Of a stretch of DNA of 64,000 bases, positions 39,559 to 48,932 are shown piece by piece (position 1 is the stretch's first letter; every line of letters starts with the position of its first letter). The DNA lies in NCBI RefSeq assembly GCF_040111675.1, contig NZ_CP157794.1, positions 1,381,001 to 1,445,000 of the forward strand, given 5' to 3'. The stretch comes from Salinarimonas sp. (GTDB lineage Bacteria > Pseudomonadota > Alphaproteobacteria > Rhizobiales > Beijerinckiaceae). The notes beneath the pieces are model-generated. The model was not told the origin of the DNA. It ran no database searches and saw only the letters and a program-made list of their open reading frames with translations. Position numbers and translations under genes: made by a program.

Positions 39559-40809
39559 GTGCTCGATCCCTTCGCGCTGATCGCCCGGCTGGAGCCGCTG
39601 TTCTGGATCGCGTTCGTCCTGGCGGTGAGCGGCGGGCTGGCGTTGCCGCTCGGTACGGGTTTCGGCGAGCGGGTGTTCTGGCTCGGCGGCGATCTCCTCG
39701 CGCTCGGCATCGTGGCCCTGTCGCCGATGCTCTACGCCACACTGATCTGGCGCAACCTGCACCTGTTTTCCTGGCCGCTTCTCGCAATGCTCTCGGCGCT
39801 CTGGTCGCTGACGCCGGGGCTGAGCGCGTATCACGGCGCCCAGCTGCTCATGACGATGCTGGTCGGGCTCGTGCTGCGCCGGCGCTTCGGCCTCATCGGC
39901 CTCGCCAAGCTCGTCTTCGTCGCGCTCGCGGTGGCGATGGCGCTCTCGTTCCTGAGCGTCGCCGCCGGCCTCCCGGGTACGCGCAACTACGCCGGCGAGT
40001 GGAAGGGCGTGTTCAGCCACAAGAACACGCTCGGCTCCGCCATGGTCGTCCTGGCCTATACCGCGGGCGCCCTCTCGTGGGCCGGCTGGCGGCCTTGGAT
40101 CAGCGGCGGCGTCGCCGTGCTCGCGGTCGTCGCGCTGGCGGCGAGCGGATCGGGCGCGGCGACCGTCGCCTTCGTGGCCGTGCTCGCGGTCGCGCCGCTC
40201 CTCGTCGGCATCCGCCTGGGCGCGCACCCGACCCTGCTCGTGGCCACCTGCGGCCTGAGCCTCGCCGCGCTCGCCGGGATCGCCTTCGTGGTCGCCGGCA
40301 CGGATCCCTACACCGTCGCGCTCGACGCGCTCGGCAAGGACCGCACGCTGACGGGCCGCACGCTGCTGTGGCAGTTCGGGCTCGCGTCCTTCGCCGAGAA
40401 CCCGATCCTGGGGATCGGCTACAAGGCGTACTGGGACTCCCCGGCGACCACAAGCGCCTACCTGATCTACTGGTTCGGCCAGGCGATCTGGACCTTCCAC
40501 AACAACGCGATCGAGGTCGCGGTGGCGTTCGGCAGCGTCGGGCTCGCGCTGTTCGCGATCGGGCTCGCGGTCTCGGCCGTGATCGCCGTCGCGCGCTTCC
40601 TGACGAGCCGCCGCGCCGAGGATGCATGGGCGCTCATGGCGATGACGCACATACTCGTCGTCGCGCTCGCGGAGACCCCGCTGTTCTACAACCACAGCCT
40701 CTATCAAATGCTCTTCGTCGCCCTCGGAGCCCACCTCGCCGGGAGCCGCGTGGCCGCGCCGTCGGCCGGTCGCGTGTCGTCGCGGCCCGCGCGCGGCCTC
40801 GCACCGTAG
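39559..40809 (+). CDS. exoQ: Exopolysaccharide polymerase, ExoQ/Wzy-like
   Basis: The 416-residue polytopic membrane protein (about 10-11 helices) is of the O-antigen ligase/Wzy type. ExoQ-like stretches are AGEWKGVFSHKNTLGSAM, DRTLTGRTLLWQFGL and ENPILGIGYKAYW, with FHNNAIEVAVAFGSVG near the end. It joins lipid-linked units on the periplasmic side. The GTG start at 39559 follows AGGAGG by 8 nt and is clearly preferable to upstream codons. It lies 94 bp after exoP and 18 bp from the convergent exoF. Confidence 0.9.
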   Translation: MLDPFALIARLEPLFWIAFVLAVSGGLALPLGTGFGERVFWLGGDLLALGIVALSPMLYATLIWRNLHLFSWPLLAMLSALWSLTPGLSAYHGAQLLMTMLVGLVLRRRFGLIGLAKLVFVALAVAMALSFLSVAAGLPGTRNYAGEWKGVFSHKNTLGSAMVVLAYTAGALSWAGWRPWISGGVAVLAVVALAASGSGAATVAFVAVLAVAPLLVGIRLGAHPTLLVATCGLSLAALAGIAFVVAGTDPYTVALDALGKDRTLTGRTLLWQFGLASFAENPILGIGYKAYWDSPATTSAYLIYWFGQAIWTFHNNAIEVAVAFGSVGLALFAIGLAVSAVIAVARFLTSRRAEDAWALMAMTHILVVALAETPLFYNHSLYQMLFVALGAHLAGSRVAAPSAGRVSSRPARGLAP

Positions 40810-40827
40810 CGCGCCGGGCGCCGCACC

Positions 40828-42204
40828 TCACCGAGCGCCCGTCGCCTCCGACGCCGCGTAGCTGGCGCTGCCCCCGGGCGCGGCGTTCGACGACGGCGCC
40901 ACCTCTTCGCCGCCGCCGATGTCGGGCATGGGCACGATGGCGCGAACGGTGTCGCCTGGCCGGATCGGGGTGAATTCCTCGACCACGGCCTCCTTCGTCT
41001 CGCCGTCCGTGGTGCGCACGATCGAGTAGATCGGCTCGAACAGGTCCCGGCGATTCGCGGCCTCGCGCTTTGCGGGGGCGATCACCTCGGCCTCCTGGAG
41101 CATGGCGCTCGCCGTGGCGAAGCGCTCGCGCATCTTCTCCATTTCGGCCTGGGTCTGGCGCATCTCCCGGGCGACCTCGCGCCGCCGCGCGGCGTGCAGG
41201 GCGATGATGTTGCGTTCGGCCTGGTTGATGTCGACCTGGGCCCGGATCAGCGACCGGGTGATGGTGCCGCGATCCGACTCGTAGTCTGCGAGGCGTCGCT
41301 CGAGATCCGACAGGCGCGAGGCGGTGCCGAGCCCGCGCTCGACCAGGCCGCGGACCCGTTCGACCTCCTCCGCGATCGAGTCGACCTGGCTCTGCTTGAG
41401 CGCCATCTGCTCCTCGAGCTGCGCGACCTGCCCGGCGAGCAGCGCCTGCAGCCGCTCGTTGGCGTCGACCTCCTGCTCGAGGCTCTCGCGGCGGGAGCGC
41501 AGGATCAGGTCCTCCTCGCGCAGCATCAGGTCGACCGCGGGATCCGTCGGCCGTCGCTCGACGAGGCGCTCGGGGAAGGCGATCTCGGCGGCGTCCTCGA
41601 GCTCCGCCTCCAGCCGGGCGCGCCGCGCCGCGAGCTGGTCGAGCTCGAGCGCGATCACGCGCAGCTCGCCGCGGCCCGAGATCGCGTCGCGCTCGAAGCG
41701 GTCGAACGCGTCCGGTCCCCGGCGCATGCCGCCGGCGATGCTGATCGCCTGGAGCACGGTCAGCCCAGGGCGGTAGGGGTATTCTCCCGGCCGGCTGACG
41801 GCGCCCACGACGTAGAAGGGCCTGTAGGCGCGGATCTCGACGACCGCGCTCGGTTTCTCGAGCAGGCCGGCGGTCTCCTGCAGCTGCGTCGCGATCTCCT
41901 CGCCGATCGCCCCCGTCGACCTGCCCGCGGCGTCGAGCGGGCCGATCAGAGGCAGCGAGAGCCGCCCGTCGGCGCCCACGACGAACTCGTCGTCGAAGGC
42001 CTCCCAGGCATGCGCCTCGCCGGTGGACGGACGCCATTCGAAGACGCGCAGGCGCAGCGTGTCGCCGGCGCCGACGACACCGGCCTCGACGTCGGCCGGC
42101 TCCTGCTGCGCGAGCGCCGGCGCCCGGGCGCCGACGCCGACCCCGACGCCGAGGCACGTGGCGAGGAACAGGGCGAAGAAGAGGGCTCTCGCGACGCGCT
42201 GCAT
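40828..42204 (-). CDS. exoF: Outer-membrane polysaccharide export protein, ExoF-like
   Basis: The 458-residue protein has a signal peptide (MQRVARALFFALFLATCLGV, cleavage near ALAQ). A polysaccharide export domain follows with AGDTLRLRVFEW, DGRLSLPLIG and the SLBB-type YVVGAVSRPGEYPYRPGLTV. A long coiled coil spans about residues 215-370. The length and C-terminal hydrophilic region match ExoF rather than a short Wza. The ATG at 42204 has GGAG 5 nt upstream; the frame reaching 42885 is a shadow of the glycosyltransferase gene. It forms part of the export channel with ExoP. Confidence 0.9.
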   Translation of the reverse strand: MQRVARALFFALFLATCLGVGVGVGARAPALAQQEPADVEAGVVGAGDTLRLRVFEWRPSTGEAHAWEAFDDEFVVGADGRLSLPLIGPLDAAGRSTGAIGEEIATQLQETAGLLEKPSAVVEIRAYRPFYVVGAVSRPGEYPYRPGLTVLQAISIAGGMRRGPDAFDRFERDAISGRGELRVIALELDQLAARRARLEAELEDAAEIAFPERLVERRPTDPAVDLMLREEDLILRSRRESLEQEVDANERLQALLAGQVAQLEEQMALKQSQVDSIAEEVERVRGLVERGLGTASRLSDLERRLADYESDRGTITRSLIRAQVDINQAERNIIALHAARRREVAREMRQTQAEMEKMRERFATASAMLQEAEVIAPAKREAANRRDLFEPIYSIVRTTDGETKEAVVEEFTPIRPGDTVRAIVPMPDIGGGEEVAPSSNAAPGGSASYAASEATGAR

Positions 42205-42326
42205 GAGGACTCCGCAGTTCGAGCTCTGGTTTCGACGGTGGGGTCTGACGATCGTCTCGACGCCCTGCGCAACGCGCGAGCGGCGCGGAATGTCCCGCCG
42301 CGCCGGGCTTTTCTCGACGGCGCGCC

Positions 42327-44279
42327 TCACGCGACGTCGGCGCCGCCCCGTCGGCCGAGCCAGAGCCGGTCGGGCAGGATCCGGCGCGCGCGGGCGAGCG
42401 GGAACAGCGCGCGACGCCGCAGCCCCGCGGGCAGCATCGAGAAGGCGAGCCAGAGCGCGAGCCGCGGCTCGCGCGGCGCGGCGCGAACGGCCTTGAGGAG
42501 GTGCAGGCGCGCCGCCCAGCCGCTCCCGTAGGGCGACTCCAGATGCCGGCGCGCGCAGTCGAGGTGGAAGAGGTGCTTGACGCCCGCCGCCCGCATCTCG
42601 GCGCCCCAGCGGTCGAGATGCGTCTGGCGCGCGCGCATGTTGGCGTCGAAGTTGCGCGAGCGCCGCTCGTCCGGTCCGCCGTCGCCGCCGGCGTTGCGAT
42701 AGGCCGTCAGCGGATCGGGGACGAAGTCGAATTCGTAGAAGCGGGCGATCCGGAGCCAGAGATCGTAGTCCTCGTTCGCCGGCAGGCTTTCGTCGAAGAG
42801 CCCCACCGCCTCGAGCGCCTCGCGCCGCACGAGCGTGCTGCTCGTGCCGAAATGGACGACGTTCGTATGCAGCATGTCGCGCCACACGTCACCGCGCGCC
42901 CTCGGGGTCCAGGTGGTGGAGACGCCGTTCGCCTCCTCGACGGCGAGCCCGGTGTAGAACAGCCCGACGCGATCCGGCCGGCGGCGCGACAGCGCGACCT
43001 GCCGCTCCAACTTCCGCGGCATCCAGGCGTCGTCGGAATCGAGGAAGGCGAGGAGGCTTCCGCGCGCTTCGCGCACACCCCGGTTGCGAGCGGCGGCGAC
43101 GCCCGCATTCGCCGGTTGGCGCAGATAGCGCAGGCGCGTGTCCGTGCGCGACCTCACCAAAGCCTCCGTCGCGTCGGTCGAGGCGTCGTCGACGACGATG
43201 ACCTCGAGGTGGCGATAGGTCTGGGCCAAGGCGCCGTCGAGAGCGCGCGCGAGCGTCCGGGCCCGATTGTAGGTCGGCACGATCACGCTGACGACCGGCT
43301 CGGCGCAGGCGAGGGCGGTGCGATCGGCCACGGGCGGACGCGGAGTCGCGCGAGCGCTCGGCGCGCGACGCGACGTGTCCGCCAGATCCTGCAGCGCGCG
43401 CAGGAGCCTGCGCCTGCGGGACGGCAAGCCTCCGCGGGCGCCCGCGGGGCGGCGAGACGCTCCGTCCTCGGCCCGCGCGCGCAAGGCTTCGTGCCCCGGG
43501 GGGCATTCGGCCGCGAGGCGGCGGTAGGCTCCGCCGAGTGCCGCCTCGCGTTCCGCAGACGGGCCCGCCTCGACCACGAGCCGCTCGATGCTCTCGAGTA
43601 CCGCGAGGCTGGACATCAGCCCCTCCGGCGTGAGGCGCCGTCCGCTGAGGGTCTGCACGCCGTGCGGCGGGCGGCGGTAGAAGGCGAGCCCGTCGGGGGT
43701 CTCGACGAGAGGCACGCCGCGCAGGAGGGCGCGCATCATCAGGTGACCGTCGTCGTTGACGCCGATCCGCGGATCCCAGCCGCCGCTGCGCGCATAGGCG
43801 GCACGAGACCAGAGCACCGCGCAGGGCGGGAAGTACCAGCCGGTCAACCAAGCCGCGACCGGATCGCCGCCGGGCGCGCGCGGGACGCAGGAGGCCGGCG
43901 CCTCCGACCAGCGCGTCCCGACGAGCTCGTACCGGCGCCAGGGGCAGCAGGCCACGCCGTCGCCCCGTGTCACCAGCGCGGCGCAGAGCGCATCGAGCGC
44001 CGTCGGCCCGACCAGATCGTCGGCGTCGAGAAACAGAAGCGCGTCGCCGACCGCCTCCGCGGCGCCGGTCGCCCGCGCCGCGGCGGCGCCGGGACGCGCT
44101 TCGCGCAGGAGCCGAACGGACGGGCCGAAGCGCGTCGCGATCTCCGCGCTGCGGTCGCGCGAGCCGTTGTCGACGACGATCACCTCCGATGCCGGCGCCG
44201 TCTGGTTGAGCACCGAGCGGACGGCCTGGGCGAGATAGGCTTCGCCGTCGCGGACGGGGATGACGACCGAGACCCGCAT
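42327..44279 (-). CDS. Fused double family 2 glycosyltransferase
   Basis: The 650-residue protein contains two complete GT-A domains. Domain 1 (about residues 1-235) has VSVVIPVRDGEAYLAQAV, VVDNGSRDRSAEIA and LFLDADDLVG. Domain 2 (about 325-560) has VSVIVPTYNRARTLARAL, VVDDASTDATEALV, AAARNRGV and AFLDSDDAWMPRK. An Arg-rich linker joins them. It may add two sugars in succession, or one half may be inactive. The gene begins 4 nt after the GT61 gene stop, and the two form an operon pointing toward exoF. Confidence 0.88.
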   Translation of the reverse strand: MRVSVVIPVRDGEAYLAQAVRSVLNQTAPASEVIVVDNGSRDRSAEIATRFGPSVRLLREARPGAAAARATGAAEAVGDALLFLDADDLVGPTALDALCAALVTRGDGVACCPWRRYELVGTRWSEAPASCVPRAPGGDPVAAWLTGWYFPPCAVLWSRAAYARSGGWDPRIGVNDDGHLMMRALLRGVPLVETPDGLAFYRRPPHGVQTLSGRRLTPEGLMSSLAVLESIERLVVEAGPSAEREAALGGAYRRLAAECPPGHEALRARAEDGASRRPAGARGGLPSRRRRLLRALQDLADTSRRAPSARATPRPPVADRTALACAEPVVSVIVPTYNRARTLARALDGALAQTYRHLEVIVVDDASTDATEALVRSRTDTRLRYLRQPANAGVAAARNRGVREARGSLLAFLDSDDAWMPRKLERQVALSRRRPDRVGLFYTGLAVEEANGVSTTWTPRARGDVWRDMLHTNVVHFGTSSTLVRREALEAVGLFDESLPANEDYDLWLRIARFYEFDFVPDPLTAYRNAGGDGGPDERRSRNFDANMRARQTHLDRWGAEMRAAGVKHLFHLDCARRHLESPYGSGWAARLHLLKAVRAAPREPRLALWLAFSMLPAGLRRRALFPLARARRILPDRLWLGRRGGADVA

Positions 44280-44283
44280 CGGC

Positions 44284-45546
44284 TCAGACCGGGTCCGGCC
44301 CGGCGGGCGCCGCAGCGGTGCGGGCGAGCGCGTCGAGGGCCGTCTCCACCGCGGCAGGATCGACGTACATGTCTCGCTCGAGCGGCGAACCCGGGCCGCG
44401 CGGCTGCGCCGCGACGATGCCCCAGCGGTGCCCCATCGCGGAAGCGAGAGCGTAGAAGTTGGGATTAGGGAAGCCGAGCCAGGCGATCTCGAGAACGCGG
44501 GCCCCGGGCGGGCAGAACATCATGTTCGTCAGTCCGGCGCCGTGCGGCGCCGCGAGAACCGTCGTCTCGCTCATCAGCCGGACCTGCCGCGGGAAGTCGA
44601 GCTCCTCCATGAAGACGCGCTGGAAACCAGCCGCCTCGAAGAGCGGCCAGATCTCGTCTTCGTTGGCGAGCTTGCGCATGCGCGCCCGCTCGCGGCTCAC
44701 GTAGACGCGCCGCGTCGGGGCGGCCGCGACGGGCGCGAGCGCCTCTCGAACCGGCCGAAGCAATTCCGGCCGGAACCGATCCGTTCCGAGGATCGTCAGC
44801 CGGGCGACCTCGATCGGGCGGTCACCATCGACCGTGCGGAACGCGTCCGGGTCGAGCCCCATCATTCGCAACGAAGCCCGCATCGCCGGGGTCGGCGACC
44901 GGGGAAGGAGAACCTCGCCGAGCGCGCCGCGATCGCGCAGCAGGACCAGCTTCGGCAGGTGCGCGGTCAACCAATGCGAGTGGTTGTCATAGACCCGCTC
45001 GCAGATCCAGGTCGCGCGCTCGAAGCGCTGCGGCGGCGCGCCTCGGCGCAGGGCCGCGGCGTGCGCGTCGCGGAACTTCATCTCCCTCAGGTTCAGGGCA
45101 CGCTGATCGCGGGTGAGGAGCGCGGGGAAGAACTCGCCGCGCCAGTCGTGCACGGGAACGATGCGAGCATCCGGGATCGTCGCGATGAACGTCTCCTCGC
45201 TCGTCCGGGCCGGCACATCGCGCATGGAATAGCCCCACCAGCCCGCATCGGCTGGCAGGAGGTCTCGGTCGGCGACGTTGAAGGGAAGCGGGTTGCGTGC
45301 GACCGCCCGCGCGTGGATCGTTTCACAGCGCGCGAACGCGACGCCCTTCGCCCGCATGGACGCCACGTGATCCTGAGCCGAGACCGGGACGACATGGCGA
45401 TAGCCCACCCATGACGGGGGCAGGCCCGCCCTCACGCCGATCGTGCAGGCCTCGCGGACGCCACGCCGCGCGCGCGCCGCCAGGCGCCGACCCGGCCCGA
45501 GGCCCTCGGCGCTCGCCGCCGCCGCTCCGTCGCTCGTGCTTCGCAT
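44284..45546 (-). CDS. GT61 (DUF563) family glycosyltransferase
   Basis: The 420-residue protein has the DUF563 core. HSHWLTAHLPKLVLL is the N-terminal landmark. RRVYVSRERARMRKLANEDE precedes GFQRVFMEELDFPRQVRLMS, and VLAAPHGAGLTNMMFCPPG is the classic HGAGL motif. Such enzymes include xylosyl- and other transferases acting on polysaccharides. I took the ATG at 45546 (MRSTSDGAAA); a further in-frame ATG lies 24 nt upstream. It is divergent from the FkbM gene. Confidence 0.85.
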   Translation of the reverse strand: MRSTSDGAAAASAEGLGPGRRLAARARRGVREACTIGVRAGLPPSWVGYRHVVPVSAQDHVASMRAKGVAFARCETIHARAVARNPLPFNVADRDLLPADAGWWGYSMRDVPARTSEETFIATIPDARIVPVHDWRGEFFPALLTRDQRALNLREMKFRDAHAAALRRGAPPQRFERATWICERVYDNHSHWLTAHLPKLVLLRDRGALGEVLLPRSPTPAMRASLRMMGLDPDAFRTVDGDRPIEVARLTILGTDRFRPELLRPVREALAPVAAAPTRRVYVSRERARMRKLANEDEIWPLFEAAGFQRVFMEELDFPRQVRLMSETTVLAAPHGAGLTNMMFCPPGARVLEIAWLGFPNPNFYALASAMGHRWGIVAAQPRGPGSPLERDMYVDPAAVETALDALARTAAAPAGPDPV

Positions 45547-45795
45547 CGTGTCGCATCCCTGCTCGTGCATGGCGGGCAAGACCGCCGAAGGAGGCCGCTG
45601 AATGAGCGCCCCGTCGAATTCGCCAGCAACCACGGCCGGGGCGCGGCAGGTTGCCCGCGCGAGATCGAGACGCCGCGAGGGCGGGAGGAGGCGCCGGTCG
45701 ATCGGCCTGCCTGTCCCGCCGTGCAGGCTCGGAACGTCGCGACCCCGTTCCGGGTTGCCGCTCGTCGGACGTTCTTCGGGTGGAGGGCAATACGC

Positions 45796-46557
45796 ATGAT
45801 GCGCAGCACGCTGAAGCGGCTCGTCGAAGCCACGCTCAACGTCAAGATATACCGCAAGCCTCCGAGCAAGCACTTCTACCCCACATTGGCAACGATGCGG
45901 CGCTGGTCGGAGGCGGACATCGTGTTCGACGTCGGAGCCAACGACGGCAGAACCGTGCAGTTGCTGCAGACCTATCTCCCATCTCCTCGAATCTTCGCCT
46001 TCGAGCCGGTGTCCGAGACGTTCGGCGTTCTGCGAGACAGGATGAGCGGGCTCCGAAACGTCTCCGTGCATCCCTATGCGCTCGGCGACGTCGCGGGAGA
46101 GGCGGAAATCAACTTGCACGAGCTATCGACGCACAACTCGCTCATCACCGACTCTCCGAGCGGAGGCGGGCGCGAAACCGTCCGCATCGAGACGGTCGAC
46201 CGTGTCATGAGGGAGTTCGACGTCGGCTTCGTGCACTTCCTGAAGATCGACACGGAGGGATACGAGCTGCAGGTCCTCCAGGGCGCTGCGGACGCCCTCG
46301 GGGCTGCGCGAATCGGCATCGTTCAAGCCGAGTTCCACCTGAATGCGGAGGAAGGACTGCAGCGCATCCACGATTTCCTCGGCCCGTTCGGCTACGAGTT
46401 GGTGGGCCTGTACAATCAATGCCATTGCGGGACGGAGTTCGCCCATGACTGGCGCTACGCCTCGACGGCCGGCTACAGCCCCCATCGGCTCAGCTATGCG
46501 GACGCCGTCTACATCTACACCGGAAACAAGAGATCGCCGCAGCCGGCCTTGATGTAG
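45796..46557 (+). CDS. FkbM family methyltransferase
   Basis: The 253-residue SAM-dependent methyltransferase has motif I as ADIVFDVGANDGRTVQLL, then IFAFEPVSETFGVL, and the FkbM signature HFLKIDTEGYELQVLQGA. These enzymes O-methylate sugars or polyketides; here a methyl group on the polysaccharide is likely. The first of two tandem ATGs (45796) has GGAGGG about 8 nt upstream. GC content and codon use are visibly less extreme than in neighbouring genes, hinting at later acquisition with the next gene. Confidence 0.88.
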   Translation: MMRSTLKRLVEATLNVKIYRKPPSKHFYPTLATMRRWSEADIVFDVGANDGRTVQLLQTYLPSPRIFAFEPVSETFGVLRDRMSGLRNVSVHPYALGDVAGEAEINLHELSTHNSLITDSPSGGGRETVRIETVDRVMREFDVGFVHFLKIDTEGYELQVLQGAADALGAARIGIVQAEFHLNAEEGLQRIHDFLGPFGYELVGLYNQCHCGTEFAHDWRYASTAGYSPHRLSYADAVYIYTGNKRSPQPALM

Positions 46558-46664
46558 AGGGCGTTCGGCGTCCCGATCCACAGGCGCCGTTCGGCGCTTC
46601 GATAGGGGAACGCTTCCATCGGCCGCCCGTTTCAGGCCCGCCCATTTCCCGGAGGCGAACCGCA

Positions 46665-47543
46665 ATGTTGAACAAGACGGTCTGGCTGCTCTGGCTGCAG
46701 GGTTGGGACACCGCCCCCTGGCTCGTCCGTCAGGTCGCCGAATCGTGGAAGATCAACAATCCTGGCTGGAACATCGAGTTCTTGAGCGAGGGAAATCTCG
46801 GACGCTACGTCAATGACATCGACTACATCCACAGCGACGACAAGGATATCAGCCCGCAAGCGAAATCGGATATCATCCGCCTCAGCCTGCTGAAGAACCA
46901 CGGCGGCGTCTGGGCGGACGCGACCCTTCTGTGCATGCAGCCACTGGAGCCCTGGGTGGAGGAGGCCGCGAAACCGGCAGGGCTGTGGATGTATCATGGC
47001 TCGGGGGGCGGCATGCGGCCGACGCAGGGGCCGGCCAGCTGGTTCATAGTCTCTCATAAGAACGGGCTAATGATCGAGAAGTGGAAGACCGCATGCGATT
47101 CGTACTGGCGCAGCAACGATTCTGTGAAGAACTACTTTTGGCTTGACGCGCTGTTTCGCAAGCTCTTCGAGTCGGACAAAGACTTTCGGGAATGCTGGAA
47201 ACGCGCGCCCTACCTCTATTGCAGCTGGCAGGGTCAAGCGCACATGCTCGCCTATCCCGGCGGGACCACGTCGAGCGACGACGGCGTCAAATCCATCCTG
47301 GAACAAAAGCCTCCCTACATTCTCAAGCTGTGGTGGAAGCGATGGGCCGACATATTTCCGGACGTTGCGGCCGACGAAGCGAAGCGCTCGAATGGCTATT
47401 TCGCGGTGCAGATGTCGAAGCGGAGCTTCACGCACAGGCACCGGATGCTGTCGAAGGGAAGCCTCGCGTTCGCCGCCGCGATGGCCCGCTTGTACGCCGA
47501 CAGGAAAATCCTTCGATACCGACGATCGGCGGCAGGGGCCTGA
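46665..47543 (+). CDS. Capsular polysaccharide synthesis-type glycosyltransferase
   Basis: The 292-residue protein starts MLNKTVWLLWLQGWDTAPWL and contains SDIIRLSLLKNHGGVWADAT, the DxD-like motif of the Caps_synth/Gly_transf_sug group. GPASWFIVSHKNGLMIEKW and FWLDALFRKLFESD follow. The donor sugar is unknown. It lies about 107 bp after the FkbM gene. Base composition is lower in GC and the protein has more Lys, Asn and Ile than its neighbours, which suggests horizontal transfer. GGAGG is about 9 nt before the ATG. Confidence 0.82.
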   Translation: MLNKTVWLLWLQGWDTAPWLVRQVAESWKINNPGWNIEFLSEGNLGRYVNDIDYIHSDDKDISPQAKSDIIRLSLLKNHGGVWADATLLCMQPLEPWVEEAAKPAGLWMYHGSGGGMRPTQGPASWFIVSHKNGLMIEKWKTACDSYWRSNDSVKNYFWLDALFRKLFESDKDFRECWKRAPYLYCSWQGQAHMLAYPGGTTSSDDGVKSILEQKPPYILKLWWKRWADIFPDVAADEAKRSNGYFAVQMSKRSFTHRHRMLSKGSLAFAAAMARLYADRKILRYRRSAAGA

Positions 47544-47786
47544 CTGCAGATTGGTCAACCAGGAAAAACCTTGCGGCGGCTACTGCCCATAGTCATAGAG
47601 CGCTCGGAATTTCGACCTCCGGACCCGGCCGCGGAACGAGATCCGGTTCGCCAATCTCTCGGATGTCCTCGTCGACTGCCGCATCTCGGTCCCCCGTGGT
47701 CGGAAGCAGGGGCGAGCCCGGCCGCTCGCTCAGCCGCGGCATGCCGCAGCGCCGCTCGGGCCGGCCGGCGGCGCTCCGGCTCGTCC

Positions 47787-48899
47787 TCATGCGGTCTGCG
47801 CTCGCATCGGCGGCGCCCCGGCATCCCGACCGGCCGCGCCCGCCGTCACCGCGCCCTCGAGCACGTCGAGCAGGTCCGCGATCTGTCGCTCGCTCTGGAG
47901 TTCGGGTCGCGAGGCGCCGGCGCGCGCCGCCACGCAGAGCCGCTCGTAGAACTCCGGATCGTCCCAGATTTGGCGCAACGCGCTCACCCACGCATCGATC
48001 CCGGCCTGCGGATCGACGAGTAGCCCCGCGTCGCCGACGGCCTCGGGCAGGCCGCCCCGGCGGGAGGCGAGGGCCGGTACGCCGCTGTACTGCGCCTCGA
48101 CCGGAACCCGGCCGAACGCCTCGTCCCATCGGCTCGGCACGAGGACCACGCGCGCGATCCCGTAGATGCGCCGCATGTCGCGGGACCGCGGCAGCAGATC
48201 GACGTTCGCAAGATCCGCGAGCCGCGCCTTCAGCGCTCGGCGCGCCTGCGCGTCGAGGGTCCACGCTTCCACGAAGGCGAAGGGGATGTCGGGGCAGCGC
48301 GCCGCGAGGGCGAGCGCGACGTCGAGCCCCTTGCTCGGATGCGGATTGACGAACACCACCGTCTCGCGGGTCGTCTCGCTGCGGTAGCGCTCCGGCCGAA
48401 ACAGCGGATGGACGATCCGGCTGGAAAGCCCGTAGGCCTGCGCGTAGCGCTGCGCCGTAAAGCGCGAGTTGGCGATGAAGCGCGCGCCTGGGAGCCCGGC
48501 CGGGTCGCCGCCGAGATCCTCGAACTCGACATTGCGCAGGTAGAGCACCGCGGGCACGCCGCACTCGAGCGACTTTCGCGCTATCGGTACGGGAAAGCCC
48601 GACTGCGTGACCACGACCTCCGGCCGCCACGCCGCGAGAACGCGCGCGACCGCCTCGTGCGGATGCCAGGCCCGGAAGGTGGGGTAGCCGAGCGCCCGAT
48701 CGACCGCGTAGCCCCGGCCGGTCAGCTTCAGCGCGACCCGGGCGCGCAAGCCGACGGCGCCGGGCTTGGTCAGCCCGGCCAGGACGGCGACCTCGTGGCC
48801 GCGGGCGACGAGCTCTCCCGCGAGCTCGTGGGTGCTGGATTGCGCGCCCCCGGCGATCTGCGGGATGTAGGGATGCGCGCTCGCAAAGAGAATTCTCAT
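47787..48899 (-). CDS. Family 4 glycosyltransferase
   Basis: The 370-residue GT-B enzyme starts MRILFASAHPYIPQIAGGAQ, where GGAQ is the usual N-terminal glycine loop. ARFIANSRFTAQRYAQAYG and VVFVNPHPSKGLDVALALA follow, and the donor site is VLVPSRWDEAFGRVPVEAQ with the E-x7-E motif. It is probably an exopolysaccharide side-chain or backbone transferase. It lies 33 bp downstream of the ABC exporter gene on the same strand. Confidence 0.87.
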   Translation of the reverse strand: MRILFASAHPYIPQIAGGAQSSTHELAGELVARGHEVAVLAGLTKPGAVGLRARVALKLTGRGYAVDRALGYPTFRAWHPHEAVARVLAAWRPEVVVTQSGFPVPIARKSLECGVPAVLYLRNVEFEDLGGDPAGLPGARFIANSRFTAQRYAQAYGLSSRIVHPLFRPERYRSETTRETVVFVNPHPSKGLDVALALAARCPDIPFAFVEAWTLDAQARRALKARLADLANVDLLPRSRDMRRIYGIARVVLVPSRWDEAFGRVPVEAQYSGVPALASRRGGLPEAVGDAGLLVDPQAGIDAWVSALRQIWDDPEFYERLCVAARAGASRPELQSERQIADLLDVLEGAVTAGAAGRDAGAPPMRAQTA

Positions 48900-48932
48900 C
48901 TCGCCTCCCTCGGGCGGGGCACGATCGCGGTG

